NCBI GenBank assembly: GCA_964618455.1
Contig: CAZUAQ010000001.1
Span: 186,001-250,000 of the forward strand
DNA: 64,000 nucleotides
From: CAZUAQ01 sp964618455
GTDB taxonomy: Bacteria; Planctomycetota; Phycisphaerae; UBA1845; PWPN01
Direction: 5' to 3'
Made by a program: the position numbers and the translations under genes
The notes under the pieces: model-generated
Told to the model about the DNA's origin: nothing
The model's input: the letters and a program-made list of their open reading frames with translations, nothing else
The model's database searches: none
Shown here: piece after piece, positions 27,378 through 36,153 of the stretch
Layout: the number at the start of each line of letters is the position of its first letter
Numbering within the stretch: position 1 is the stretch's first letter

Positions 27378-28589
27378 ATGGCGACCTTCAGCTACAAAGC
27401 GAAGACCAGTTCGGGCGAGACCATCAGCGGCGTATTGACGGCGGAGAGCCAGCAGGCGGCGCTACGCACGCTGGATGACCGCTCGCTCTTTCCGATCCTG
27501 GTCCGCGAGGGTGGCCAGGCCACGCGTTCGGCATTCGGGAGCGGCGGCAAGAAGCGGATCGGCCTGCGGGTGATCTCGACGTTCTACAGTCAGTTGTCGG
27601 ATCTGCTGCGGGCGGGTGTACCGGTGCTGCGTTCGCTGGATGTGCTGTCGCGTCAGGATTCGAGCCCCGCGTTGTCGGAGATTCTCAAGGAAGTGCACAA
27701 CGACGTCTCCGGCGGAGAGACGCTGGCGGATGCGATGGAAAAGCATCCGAACGCGTTCAATACGCTGTCGATTGCGATGGTGCGCGCCGGGGAGTCGGGT
27801 GGTTTTCTGGAGGACGTGCTGGCACGTATTGCCATTTTCGCGGAGAAGCAGGACGAACTGCGGAACAAGCTGATCGGCTCGATGATCTACCCGATGATTC
27901 TGCTTCTGGCGGGCATCGGGGTCGTCGGTTTTCTGTTAGGATTCGTGGTTCCGCAATTGCAGGGATTCATCGAGGATCTCGAGGACAAGCCGTGGATCAC
28001 CGACGCGTTGTTCGCCGCGACGGATGCCGTACAGCACTATTGGCCGTTCATGCTTGGAGGCGTGATCGCGGTCATCGTGGCCATGATCGCGGTGCAGCGC
28101 AGCGAGCAGGGCCGCTGGTGGTGGGCGCGAACGAAACTTCGCCTGCCGGTCGTGGGCAAAATCATTACGATGGTCGCGCTGTGTCGGTTCTGCCGGATTC
28201 TGGGCACGATGTTGCACAACGGCGTGCCGATTCTTCAGGCGTTGAAAATATCGAAGGACTCCGCCGGCAACCTGGTGATGGGCGAGAAGATCGATCTAGC
28301 GGCGGAGAACGTGCAGAAGGGTGAGCCGCTGGCGGTGCCCCTGGGCCAGAGCGGTCTGTTTCCCAGCGACATCGTGGACATGATCGCCGTGGCGGAGGAG
28401 AGCAACAACCTGGAGAACGTGCTGGTGCAGATTGCCGACTCGAACGAAGCCCGGACGGGGCGGCAGATCGATCTGGCGGTCAAGCTGCTCGAGCCGGTCA
28501 TGCTGCTGGCTATGGCGGTGATGGTGCTGATGATCGCGATCGCGCTGCTGGTGCCGATCCTGCGGATGAGCACGTCCGCCATGGGATAG
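27378..28589 (+). CDS. gspF: type II secretion inner-membrane platform protein GspF
   Basis: A 403-residue GspF/PilC-family protein of normal length. It has the two repeated T2SSF domains: the first around residues 65-190 (FYSQLSDLLRAGVPVLRSLD, AMVRAGESGGFLEDVL) and the second around 265-390 (LCRFCRILGTMLHNGVPILQ, AVAEESNNLENVL), with three hydrophobic helices. It forms the cytoplasm-facing inner-membrane platform that couples the assembly ATPase to pseudopilus growth. It heads the operon. The ribosome binding site before the ATG is weak, and no gspE ATPase gene is adjacent, which is unusual. Confidence 0.95.
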   Translation: MATFSYKAKTSSGETISGVLTAESQQAALRTLDDRSLFPILVREGGQATRSAFGSGGKKRIGLRVISTFYSQLSDLLRAGVPVLRSLDVLSRQDSSPALSEILKEVHNDVSGGETLADAMEKHPNAFNTLSIAMVRAGESGGFLEDVLARIAIFAEKQDELRNKLIGSMIYPMILLLAGIGVVGFLLGFVVPQLQGFIEDLEDKPWITDALFAATDAVQHYWPFMLGGVIAVIVAMIAVQRSEQGRWWWARTKLRLPVVGKIITMVALCRFCRILGTMLHNGVPILQALKISKDSAGNLVMGEKIDLAAENVQKGEPLAVPLGQSGLFPSDIVDMIAVAEESNNLENVLVQIADSNEARTGRQIDLAVKLLEPVMLLAMAVMVLMIAIALLVPILRMSTSAMG

Positions 28590-28593
28590 ATTC

Positions 28594-28659
28594 GCCGATG
28601 GGAAAGGTTGTCACATCGGCAGAGTAATAGAGCTTTATCGCCTCGGGTGGGTCGAGGCG
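28594..28659 (+). other. two hairpins between gspF and gspG
   Basis: GCCGATG (28594-28600) pairs with CATCGGC (28614-28620), and CGCCTCG (28639-28645) pairs with CGAGGCG (28653-28659). They fill the 154-base gap before the major pseudopilin gene and have no T-runs. They may stabilise or process the mRNA so that the major pseudopilin is made in excess, which is an inference. Confidence 0.4.
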
Positions 28660-28743
28660 TCGTATGGGTAATTGGACACGAACACAACACGTGGAAACGG
28701 CGGGCTCGAAGGGCACGCCAGGACAGACGAAGGAGCATGGTCG

Positions 28744-29193
28744 ATGCGTCAAGTGAAGAGAAAACGAAATCGTCGTCGCGGCGGATTCACGCTGCTGGAG
28801 ATTCTGATCGTGGTGGGCATCATCGCGATTCTGGCGGCGTTCGTCGTCCCGAGTCTGATGGGCACCAGCGAGGCTGCGAAAATCGAGATCACGGAATCCG
28901 CGGTCAACGACAACGGTCCGATCGCCAACGCGCTGGATGTTTATCGGCTGCATATGGGAACCTATCCGGAAGAGCTTTCGGCACTGACGGAGCGGCCCGA
29001 TGACGAGGAAGCTGAAGATAAGTGGAAAGGCCCCTACATCAAGAATCCCGACAAGATGAAGGATGCCTGGGGGAACGCGCTGGAGTATCGTTACCCGGGT
29101 GAAGTGCGCGAGGACAGCTACGACCTCTGGAGCAACGGTCCGGACGGTGAAGAAGGCAATGACGACGATGTCAAGAACTGGACGGAAGGTTGA
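28744..29193 (+). CDS. gspG: major pseudopilin GspG
   Basis: The 149-residue protein has a classic class III signal: a basic leader RKRNRRRGG, then FTLLEILIVVGIIAILAAF with Glu at +5. The mature domain fits GspG: DNGPIANALDVYRLHMGTYPE, WKGPYIK, and a C-terminal calcium-loop-like region (AWGNALEYRYPG, YDLWSNGPDGEEGNDDDVKNW) matching the conserved SxGxDG-type motif. It polymerises into the pseudopilus after cleavage by a prepilin peptidase that is not encoded here. AAGGAG lies 8 bases before the ATG I chose. Confidence 0.95.
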   Translation: MRQVKRKRNRRRGGFTLLEILIVVGIIAILAAFVVPSLMGTSEAAKIEITESAVNDNGPIANALDVYRLHMGTYPEELSALTERPDDEEAEDKWKGPYIKNPDKMKDAWGNALEYRYPGEVREDSYDLWSNGPDGEEGNDDDVKNWTEG

Positions 29194-29265
29194 TTGTCTC
29201 TGAGGACTGATCGCCATGGGCGGCGAAAGCGTCGCCCGATGATCGGATCCCTGTCATGACTCTGC

Positions 29266-29333
29266 ACCGGGACGGGCACCCGCTTCGCTGATGAAAAGCA
29301 ACGTTTCGGCGTTGCCTGGGCGCCTGTCCCGGT
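29266..29333. other. long inverted repeat between gspG and gspH
   Basis: ACCGGGACGGGC (29266-29277) pairs with GCCTGTCCCGGT (29322-29333) with one mismatch, and GCAACG/CGTTGC form an inner stem. An adjacent stem with a GAAA tetraloop lies just upstream (about 29218-29236). The 173-base spacer is otherwise empty. It may be an mRNA-stability element or a remnant palindromic repeat. Confidence 0.45.
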
Positions 29334-29366
29334 TCGTTATTCGGGGCAACCCTTGAAGGGAATGCC

Positions 29367-30197
29367 ATGAAGATTGAGGGACATCTGATTTCACGCATCG
29401 CGGTTCGCCGGTGTCGATTATCGGGAAGGCACCGCGGCTTCACGCTGCTGGAAGTGTTGCTGACCATCGGCGTGCTGCTGTTGATCCTGGCGATCGCGCT
29501 GCCGGACTACGAAGCGATGTTCGGGCAGCGCTCGCTGAAGGAATCAGGCGATCAGCTCAAGGCGTTGATCGTCATGGCGCACGCCCGGTCGATGAAAGAG
29601 GGACGTCGCTATCGCGTCTTCTTCCCGGGGACGCCGGATCCGAACGACGATCTTGCGGAGAAGGAGATCGACGTTCCGCTGGAGACGCTGCAGCCGAAGG
29701 TCGAGCGCCAGGTGGACCCGCTGATCAATCCGGAGTGGTACGAGGAAGTCAATGAGAGTTGGATTCCCGAGAAGATCATGATGGACGGGACGCGCTGCGT
29801 GGCGGTACTGCCCGGCAAGCCGAATTTCGACATCAATCCGGAAACGCCGATTGCCGGCCCATCGGTCTCGGAGGACCTGGCCGAGTTCGTTCGCGTGACA
29901 TTTCATCCGGACGGCACCTCGGACTGGGCCACGTTCGTGCTGACCGATCTGCCGTTCGAGATCGAGGTGGAAGAGGATCACGTCGGGCGGATCATGAACG
30001 TCGTGGTCGACGGGCGAACGGGCAAGCCCTGGATGCAACGCGCGCTGCGCGTGACCGAGGTGGAACTGATGCTCGAGAACGGCGCCGAGCCGATTCTCCG
30101 GCAGGACTTCACCGATCCGATGGAAATCACGGAGGACCATATCCTTCACGTGCAACTCGGACAGGACGGAGCCCAGGTAGGACGACGCGCGGAGTAG
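29367..30197 (+). CDS. gspH: minor pseudopilin, GspH-like
   Basis: A 276-residue minor pseudopilin. After a 23-residue basic leader ending RHRG comes FTLLEVLLTIGVLLLILAIA with Glu at +5. The helix continues with EAMFGQRSLKESGDQLKALIVMAHARSMKEG, a GspH/FimT-like feature. The rest is an unusually long beta-rich and acidic C-terminal domain, about 100 residues more than typical GspH. AAGGGAA precedes the ATG. It follows gspG and precedes the gspI-J-K trio, the conventional order for the pseudopilus tip genes. Confidence 0.8.
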   Translation: MKIEGHLISRIAVRRCRLSGRHRGFTLLEVLLTIGVLLLILAIALPDYEAMFGQRSLKESGDQLKALIVMAHARSMKEGRRYRVFFPGTPDPNDDLAEKEIDVPLETLQPKVERQVDPLINPEWYEEVNESWIPEKIMMDGTRCVAVLPGKPNFDINPETPIAGPSVSEDLAEFVRVTFHPDGTSDWATFVLTDLPFEIEVEEDHVGRIMNVVVDGRTGKPWMQRALRVTEVELMLENGAEPILRQDFTDPMEITEDHILHVQLGQDGAQVGRRAE

Positions 30198-30227
30198 GGG
30201 GCCGTCGACCGGCAGATGGGAGAAGGC

Positions 30228-31244
30228 ATGTCGATGCAAGACAAACACATACGGGGGAGACACGGCGCCGAAAATCCGCGCGCCGGGATTTCAAGATGTT
30301 TATCGATCACGAATGGCATACGCTCACGTCCATGGCGACGTGGTATTGGGCATGCGCGCCGGGGGGCCATGCTGCTGGAAGTGCTGCTCTCGCTCGGGTT
30401 GCTGATCTTCGGTATGGCGGTGGTGGGCATGCAGATCCAGTCCGGGCTGAAGATGGCGGAGATGTCCGATCTGCGCACGCGGGCGGTGATGCTGATGGAT
30501 TCCAAGTACGCCGAACTCTCGGCGGGCGTGCTCGTGCCGGAGGGACTGGACGAGGAGATGACCGGGGATTTCGGGATCGCGTACCCGGGCTTCGCGTGGC
30601 GGTTGCTGATCGAGCCGACCGACGTGGAGGAACTGTTCCAGATCGAGATGCAGATCTGGTACAGCGACGAAACGCGACGGGAGCAGCTCGACGACCCCGA
30701 GATGGAAGTGGACTACGAGGAAAACGGAATGCGGCGGGTGATGACCGCGTATCGTCTCTACGCGAGGCCGGCGGACGTGGATCTCGAAGCGGACTACGGC
30801 ATCCCGCAGGAAGTCCTCGACGAACTTTCGGGAGAGGTACCGATTCCGGGATTCGATCCGAACAGCATCGATCCCCGTCAGCTTTCGCAGCTCGATCCGG
30901 AGATCCTGCAGGAATTCCTGCCGATGCTCGAACAACTGTTCGGCCAAGGGGCGGACGTGAATTCGATCAACGATCTCGGCCAGGAACTGAACCGGCCGGG
31001 AGGTCCCGGTGGGCGTGACGGGCGCGGGGGGCGCGAAGGTCGAGATGGACGCCGTGGAGGTCGGGACGGTCGCGGGGGCGATCGCGACGGACGGGGGGGA
31101 GACCGTGGTAACGCGTTCGGGGCCGAAGGCGGCCCGCGCGGTGAAGACGGTCAGGACGGCGGCCCCCGGCGGCGGGGCGAAAATCGGCGCGGGGGTGATC
31201 GCTCAAGCGACGGCGAAACGCGGCGCGGAAACGGGGGACGGTGA
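30228..31244 (+). CDS. gspI: minor pseudopilin, GspI-like, with RGG-type tail
   Basis: A 338-residue protein. The pseudopilin signal is late (about residue 45): RRG then AMLLEVLLSLGLLIFGMAVV, with Glu at +5. The first 45 residues form an unusually long basic leader. The GspI-like body includes MQIQSGLKMAEMSDLRTRAVMLMDSKYAEL. From about residue 257 the tail is almost entirely Gly, Arg and Asp (repeats such as GGRDGRGG and GGDRDGRGGDRG), which is foreign to GspI. The next gene overlaps its stop codon. I favour the ATG at 30228 because GGGAG sits 5 bases upstream. Confidence 0.8.
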   Translation: MSMQDKHIRGRHGAENPRAGISRCLSITNGIRSRPWRRGIGHARRGAMLLEVLLSLGLLIFGMAVVGMQIQSGLKMAEMSDLRTRAVMLMDSKYAELSAGVLVPEGLDEEMTGDFGIAYPGFAWRLLIEPTDVEELFQIEMQIWYSDETRREQLDDPEMEVDYEENGMRRVMTAYRLYARPADVDLEADYGIPQEVLDELSGEVPIPGFDPNSIDPRQLSQLDPEILQEFLPMLEQLFGQGADVNSINDLGQELNRPGGPGGRDGRGGREGRDGRRGGRDGRGGDRDGRGGDRGNAFGAEGGPRGEDGQDGGPRRRGENRRGGDRSSDGETRRGNGGR

Positions 31245-32299
31245 TGCGACGATTCCAGGAAAACGTCATTCGCCGATGGCACGAGCCCAGGCGCGCTGCG
31301 TCTCGGCGGAAATCGGGATTCACCCGTCGCGCGTTCACGCTTCTGGAACTGCTGCTGTCACTCTTCTTGATCCTGGTGATCCTGGTGATGGTGTACCGGT
31401 TCTACCAATCGTCGATGATGACGCGCGAAGCCGGCAGCGAGGTGGCCAAGGAAGTGATGACGATGCGGGCGATCCTGTCGGGAATCGCGGAAGACATCCG
31501 CCACACGGTGGACCAGGTGCCGGGGGATTCGCTCGCCTTTCGTGGCACCGAGGAGAAGATCACGATCGTTCGTCTGCGCATGCCGGAGAACTACGCCTTC
31601 GAGGAGCACGAATCGATCTACGACGATCTGCCGCCGATGCAGAAGGACCTGGTGCGCATCCAGTATCACCTGCTCGAGCATCCGGAGTTGGAGGATGAAA
31701 ACGGCGAGCCGCTGGTTCTGGGCTTATGGCGCAACGAGCAGAAACGGTTCGATCCCAACCCGAGCTTCGTCGTTGAAGAAAATGAAACGGAAGAAGGGCT
31801 CGACGGGTTTGACGAACTGGAAGAGATGGATGACTCGGAGACCGAAGAGGTCCCCATGATGGAAGGGGAGATGATCGCCCCGGAAGTGAAGTACCTGAAA
31901 TTCGAATACTTCGATGGCGTGCAATGGCGTGACCGCTGGCAGGTGGCATACGAAGCGCCGGACACCGGCGGCGAGGACGCATCGGTGGACCCGGAGGCGG
32001 AAGCCGAGGAAGGCGAGAACGTGGAGATTCCGGCGGTCAGCCAGTCGGGCATCGGTGGTGTGGGCTACGCGCTGCCGCAGGCGGTGCGCGTGACGATCGG
32101 CCTCGTACCGATGACGCCGGAGGAGAAGGACATGGCGTCGGCGATCATGGAGGACCGTCAGGAGGAAGAGGAGCTGCTCGAGCATTACGGCGACCGCTAC
32201 CAGATCGTCGTAAGCATTCCGATCGCCGATCCGACGCTGCTGAGTTCCGTCAAGCACGGATTGGAGAATCAGCCGGATCTTCAGATGGGGGGGCAGTGA
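31244..32299 (+). CDS. gspJ: minor pseudopilin, GspJ-like
   Basis: A 351-residue pseudopilin. Leader ends RRA and the core is FTLLELLLSLFLILVILVMV with Glu at +5, so the residue before the cleavage site is Ala rather than Gly, as in the prepilin-like protein at 989. The following YRFYQSSMMTREAGSEVAKEVMTMRAILSGIAEDIR fits GspJ. A long acidic segment (about 170-205, rich in Glu) is inserted. The ATG overlaps the gspI stop as TGATG, so translation is coupled. It is longer than a typical GspJ of about 200 residues. Confidence 0.8.
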   Translation: MRRFQENVIRRWHEPRRAASRRKSGFTRRAFTLLELLLSLFLILVILVMVYRFYQSSMMTREAGSEVAKEVMTMRAILSGIAEDIRHTVDQVPGDSLAFRGTEEKITIVRLRMPENYAFEEHESIYDDLPPMQKDLVRIQYHLLEHPELEDENGEPLVLGLWRNEQKRFDPNPSFVVEENETEEGLDGFDELEEMDDSETEEVPMMEGEMIAPEVKYLKFEYFDGVQWRDRWQVAYEAPDTGGEDASVDPEAEAEEGENVEIPAVSQSGIGGVGYALPQAVRVTIGLVPMTPEEKDMASAIMEDRQEEEELLEHYGDRYQIVVSIPIADPTLLSSVKHGLENQPDLQMGGQ

Positions 32300-34347
32300 T
32301 GTCGAGTGCAACGATGACGAGTCGATCGCCGAGAAAAATCACGTTCCGCCGCGGGCGTCATGGAACGAAGCGTCGCGGGATCCTGTTCCTGGTGGCGTTG
32401 GCGGTAGTGGGGGTGCTCGCCCTGATCGGCGTGAGTTTCGCCTTCTGGATGCGGGCGGATCTCGCCTCGGTGGAGGCGGTGGAGAAACAGCAGCAGGCCC
32501 TGCGGGCCGCCGAGTCGGCCATCGAGCGTACCGCCCTGATTCTCCGGACCGATCGTTTCAACGTCGACAACTGGTACGACAACCCCGAGTCCTTCCGGCG
32601 CATTCCGATCTGGATGGAAGGCAGCGAGGATGCGGATCTCGGTTCGCTGGCGGACCAGGAGATGGAGGAGGGCGTCCGTGCGTGGCGGTTCAGCGTCGTG
32701 GGTTACAAGCGCGACGGCGAGGACGCGGAGATTCGCTACGGCATCATCGATGAGGGAAGCAAGATCAACATCAACACCGCCAGTCGCGAGCAGTTGCTGG
32801 CGTTCTTCGATCAGTTTGAGTACGAGAATGTCACGTCGCCGGAACTGGCGGACGCCATCATCGACTGGCGCGACGAGGACGACAAACCGAACTCCGCCTA
32901 CGGGGCCGAGAGCAACTACTACTTCAGGCTGAACCCGCGCTACCGGGCGAAGAACCGGTACTTCGATACGGTCGAAGAACTGCTGATGGTCAAAGGCTTC
33001 AATTCCAACGGCCAGATCCTGTACGGCGAGGATTACAATCGCAACGGCTATCTCGATGAGAACGAGGATGACGGCCCGGAAGGCGCGTTCCCTCCGGACG
33101 ACGGCGACGGCGTCCTGCTTCAGGGCGTGTATCCCTTCCTGACGGTCTACTCCTGGGACTGGAACACGAGCAACGACAACAAGCCGCGCGTGAACATCAA
33201 CGCGGTGAGCTTCGCCGAGACCGACGGAACCGACATCCCGGGAACGGAAGCTCCCGAGGAAGGGGAAGATCCGGAAGTGCCGGCCGAAGGCGAAGAGGAA
33301 AACCCGCTGGCCGGATTCGAGGAGAAGCTGGGCAAACTCGCTGCCAGCCAGAGCGGTATCCCCGAACACATCTATGACGAAGTGCGTCCCGAGGTCATCG
33401 AGTTTATCGCCGAGGCGCAGAAGCGCGGTTACCAGTTCCGCAGCATTGGTGAGTTGATCGGTCTGGAGGTCTTCGAGGACGGCTCTTCCAACACGGACCG
33501 GATGTGGCGTCAGTACTACCGCCAGCGTCGCGAAGGTGAAAAGCAGCGCATGAGCGACGTGGAAGACGAAGAGGGCGCATTCGATGACGAGCGCGCTGGA
33601 AGTGATCGGGAAGATGATGAAAGCGACTCCGGGGAGGAAGGTGGCGACGGCGACGAGCAGGGCGATGAATTCGAGGATGGGCCGGATGAGAACGAGGACC
33701 CGTTCGATCGCGACGAGGATGACGAGGAAGAGAAGGACGACCGCCGGAGTCAGAGCGTTCGCGAGGAAGATGCCGGCGTAACGAATGATGGTCAGGACGA
33801 TATCGTCGTCGGCAACCCGGATGAGGTGGACTCCGACGATGGCGAAGGCGATCCGGACGATACGGCCAACAAGGGAACACCGATCATCAGCCCGGTGACG
33901 GCGGAAGACATGCCGGTGCTGATCGATCGCCTGACGGCGTTGAACGCGCCGGCGATTCCGGGACAGATCAACGTGAACACGGCGTCGGAACTGGTGCTGC
34001 GCACGGTGCCCGGTCTTGAGGAAGACGACGTCTCGGCGATCATTGCGAGTCGCGAACAGTTGAGCGGCGAAGAGAAGGAAACGACGGCGTGGCTGGTGAC
34101 ACAAGGGGCCTTAGAGCCCGAAAAATACGCCCTCGTGAGCAACGCGCTGACGACGCGGTCGATCCAGTTTACCATTGACGCTGTCGGATTCGCGGATCAC
34201 GAAGGCACCTTCAAGCGGATCCAGGCGGTGATCGAGATGCGCGGTCCGATCGCCCAGACCAAGTACTATCGCGATATCAGCAATCTCGGCATAGGATATC
34301 CGGTGCGCGACGACGAGAGGAGCGAGGGTTTTGCGTTTAGCGATTAA
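32299..34347 (+). CDS. gspK: pseudopilus tip protein GspK, with acidic insert
   Basis: The 682-residue protein is a GspK. Its pseudopilin helix ILFLVALAVVGVLALIGVSF follows RRG and lacks Glu at +5, as is normal for GspK. The helix-hairpin-helix-like regions appear twice: INTASREQLLAFF with AIIDWRDEDD, and INVNTASELVLRTVPGL. Between about residues 415 and 525 lies an extremely acidic, Asp/Glu/Gly-rich insert that canonical GspK lacks. GspK caps the pseudopilus tip with GspI and GspJ. The ATG overlaps the gspJ stop (TGATG). Confidence 0.88.
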   Translation: MSSATMTSRSPRKITFRRGRHGTKRRGILFLVALAVVGVLALIGVSFAFWMRADLASVEAVEKQQQALRAAESAIERTALILRTDRFNVDNWYDNPESFRRIPIWMEGSEDADLGSLADQEMEEGVRAWRFSVVGYKRDGEDAEIRYGIIDEGSKININTASREQLLAFFDQFEYENVTSPELADAIIDWRDEDDKPNSAYGAESNYYFRLNPRYRAKNRYFDTVEELLMVKGFNSNGQILYGEDYNRNGYLDENEDDGPEGAFPPDDGDGVLLQGVYPFLTVYSWDWNTSNDNKPRVNINAVSFAETDGTDIPGTEAPEEGEDPEVPAEGEEENPLAGFEEKLGKLAASQSGIPEHIYDEVRPEVIEFIAEAQKRGYQFRSIGELIGLEVFEDGSSNTDRMWRQYYRQRREGEKQRMSDVEDEEGAFDDERAGSDREDDESDSGEEGGDGDEQGDEFEDGPDENEDPFDRDEDDEEEKDDRRSQSVREEDAGVTNDGQDDIVVGNPDEVDSDDGEGDPDDTANKGTPIISPVTAEDMPVLIDRLTALNAPAIPGQINVNTASELVLRTVPGLEEDDVSAIIASREQLSGEEKETTAWLVTQGALEPEKYALVSNALTTRSIQFTIDAVGFADHEGTFKRIQAVIEMRGPIAQTKYYRDISNLGIGYPVRDDERSEGFAFSD

Positions 34348-36079
34348 GTCATCGAGGGGCGGCAACGTCCTGTGCGTCGACTGGGACGAGCGCATGCTGC
34401 GCGTCCTGGACGCGGTGACGTCGCGCTCGGGGGTGAAGGTTCGCACCGCCGTCTACGTGCCGATTCCGCAGGAGATCACCACGCACGATGCCGAGGGCTT
34501 CGGGCAGTTCATCAAGCGCACGCTGGCCGAGCATCGCATTCGCACGCGCCGCGCGGTGGTGAACGTGCCGCGCCAGGATGCGGTGTTGAACCTGGTGATG
34601 CTGCCGGCGGGATCAGCGGACGAACTCGCGTCGATGGTGCACATCCAGGCGGCAAAGGAACTTCCCTTCGGCAAAGATGAAGCCGTTCTCGACTTCGCGG
34701 TCAAACGTATAGAGGATTCGAGCCAGTGCGAGGTGTGGGTCTCGGCGGTGCGCAACCAGGTGGTGGATCATCACCGGCGCGTGTTCGCCGCCGCCGGTCT
34801 GCGATTGGAGCGCATCGGGCTCCGGCCTAACGCGAATCTCCTGGCGTTGACGGCGGAAGGCGCCCCGGACGGGCGCACGCTGCTGGTGGACGTGGGCTCG
34901 TCGATGACGGAGATCACGATCCTCCGCCAGGGGCGCCTCGCGTACTCGCGGGCGGCGTCGGTGTCGGTACCGCTCTCCGGGTTGAAGAGCCCGCTGGATG
35001 CATCCGGCGTCGACGAGACCTCGGCGGATGAATCCTCCGAGCAAGTGCTCAACATGCGCAGCTTCGAGCAACGCCGCACGGCGCTGGACGCACTGCTCGT
35101 GGAAGTCGGGCGCACGGTGGAAGCGTACCGGGCGACGGATCCCGGCGCGCAGATTGACCGGATCGTGCTGGCGGGCCTGGCCGGGACGGATCGGAAAGTG
35201 GCCACGGCGTTCGAGCGCCGGTTCAACGCGTCGACTACCGCGTATGTCCCGCCGGCGCAACTCGAATGGCGTTCGTCGGACGAGCATACGCGGGGCATGT
35301 TCAATGCGTGCATCGGACTCTCGCTGGGTAATCTGAAGGAAGGGCTGGACCACTTCGACTTCCTGCATCCGACGGAGCCGGAGGCGGAGCGGCGTGAGCG
35401 CGCCAAACGCGTGCCGTGGTTCGCCGCCGCGGGCGTGCTGTTGACGGCGGGTTTGATCTATGCCGCCTACTACCCCATTTCCAGCTTGAAGAGCCGGCAC
35501 GCCGACATCAAGGCCGAGATCGAGGAGATCGAAGGCGATAAGGATGCGCAGAAGAAGCGCAAGAAGTTCAACGACGAGTTTGAAACGCTGCAGACATGGA
35601 CGGAGACGAGCGTTCCGATCCTCGACCCGCTGACGGAACTGGCCAAGGTCTTCCCCCCGAACGAGAAGGCGTTTGTGACGGACCTGCGTTACGACGACAA
35701 GGGCGTGATTTACCTGGAGCTGGCGGCGGTGGACGAGAGCGTGGCGATCGAACTGGCCAAGCGGATCAACGATATCACCGCGCCCGTCGAGGACGAGAAA
35801 GCCGGAAAGACAACGGCGAAGGCCGGGAAGAGCGAGGCAGCGGACGCGGACGAATCCGCAGAGCCTGCCACCGCTCCCGCCGAAGGTGAAGATGCGGCTG
35901 AACCGGAACCCCCCGGCGACTCGAATGAGGCCGCGGAGAACGAGGCCGACAGTAAGGATAAGAAGAAGGGTGAACCTCTGTTTGTCGCGACCACCGGTCG
36001 CCCGGGCGAGCGGAGGGATGACAATCACTATCGCGTGAAGGACGAGATCGAGGTGAAAATCCTGAGCATCGCGGAGTGA
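34331..36079 (+). CDS. PilM-PilN-like fusion, GspL equivalent
   Basis: A 582-residue protein in which the PilM-like actin fold (about 1-350; VLCVDWDERMLRVLDA, LLVDVGSSMTEITILRQGRLA, RIVLAGLAGTD) is joined to a single membrane helix (about 360-382) and a PilN-like region. The latter has a coiled coil (IKAEIEEIEGDKDAQKKRKK) and a small domain to about 500, followed by a charged Glu/Lys/Ala-rich stretch. In other systems PilM and PilN are separate, and GspL has this same overall plan. I chose the TTG at 34331 with AGGAG 8 bases upstream; it overlaps the gspK end by 17 bases. Confidence 0.82.
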   Translation: MRLAIKSSRGGNVLCVDWDERMLRVLDAVTSRSGVKVRTAVYVPIPQEITTHDAEGFGQFIKRTLAEHRIRTRRAVVNVPRQDAVLNLVMLPAGSADELASMVHIQAAKELPFGKDEAVLDFAVKRIEDSSQCEVWVSAVRNQVVDHHRRVFAAAGLRLERIGLRPNANLLALTAEGAPDGRTLLVDVGSSMTEITILRQGRLAYSRAASVSVPLSGLKSPLDASGVDETSADESSEQVLNMRSFEQRRTALDALLVEVGRTVEAYRATDPGAQIDRIVLAGLAGTDRKVATAFERRFNASTTAYVPPAQLEWRSSDEHTRGMFNACIGLSLGNLKEGLDHFDFLHPTEPEAERRERAKRVPWFAAAGVLLTAGLIYAAYYPISSLKSRHADIKAEIEEIEGDKDAQKKRKKFNDEFETLQTWTETSVPILDPLTELAKVFPPNEKAFVTDLRYDDKGVIYLELAAVDESVAIELAKRINDITAPVEDEKAGKTTAKAGKSEAADADESAEPATAPAEGEDAAEPEPPGDSNEAAENEADSKDKKKGEPLFVATTGRPGERRDDNHYRVKDEIEVKILSIAE

Positions 36080-36153
36080 GACGTTCGTCAGACAAGCATC
36101 GAACGCGACGCGCCATCGTGTGCGTCCCCAGCCAGGGTTGGGCAGTGTAACGC

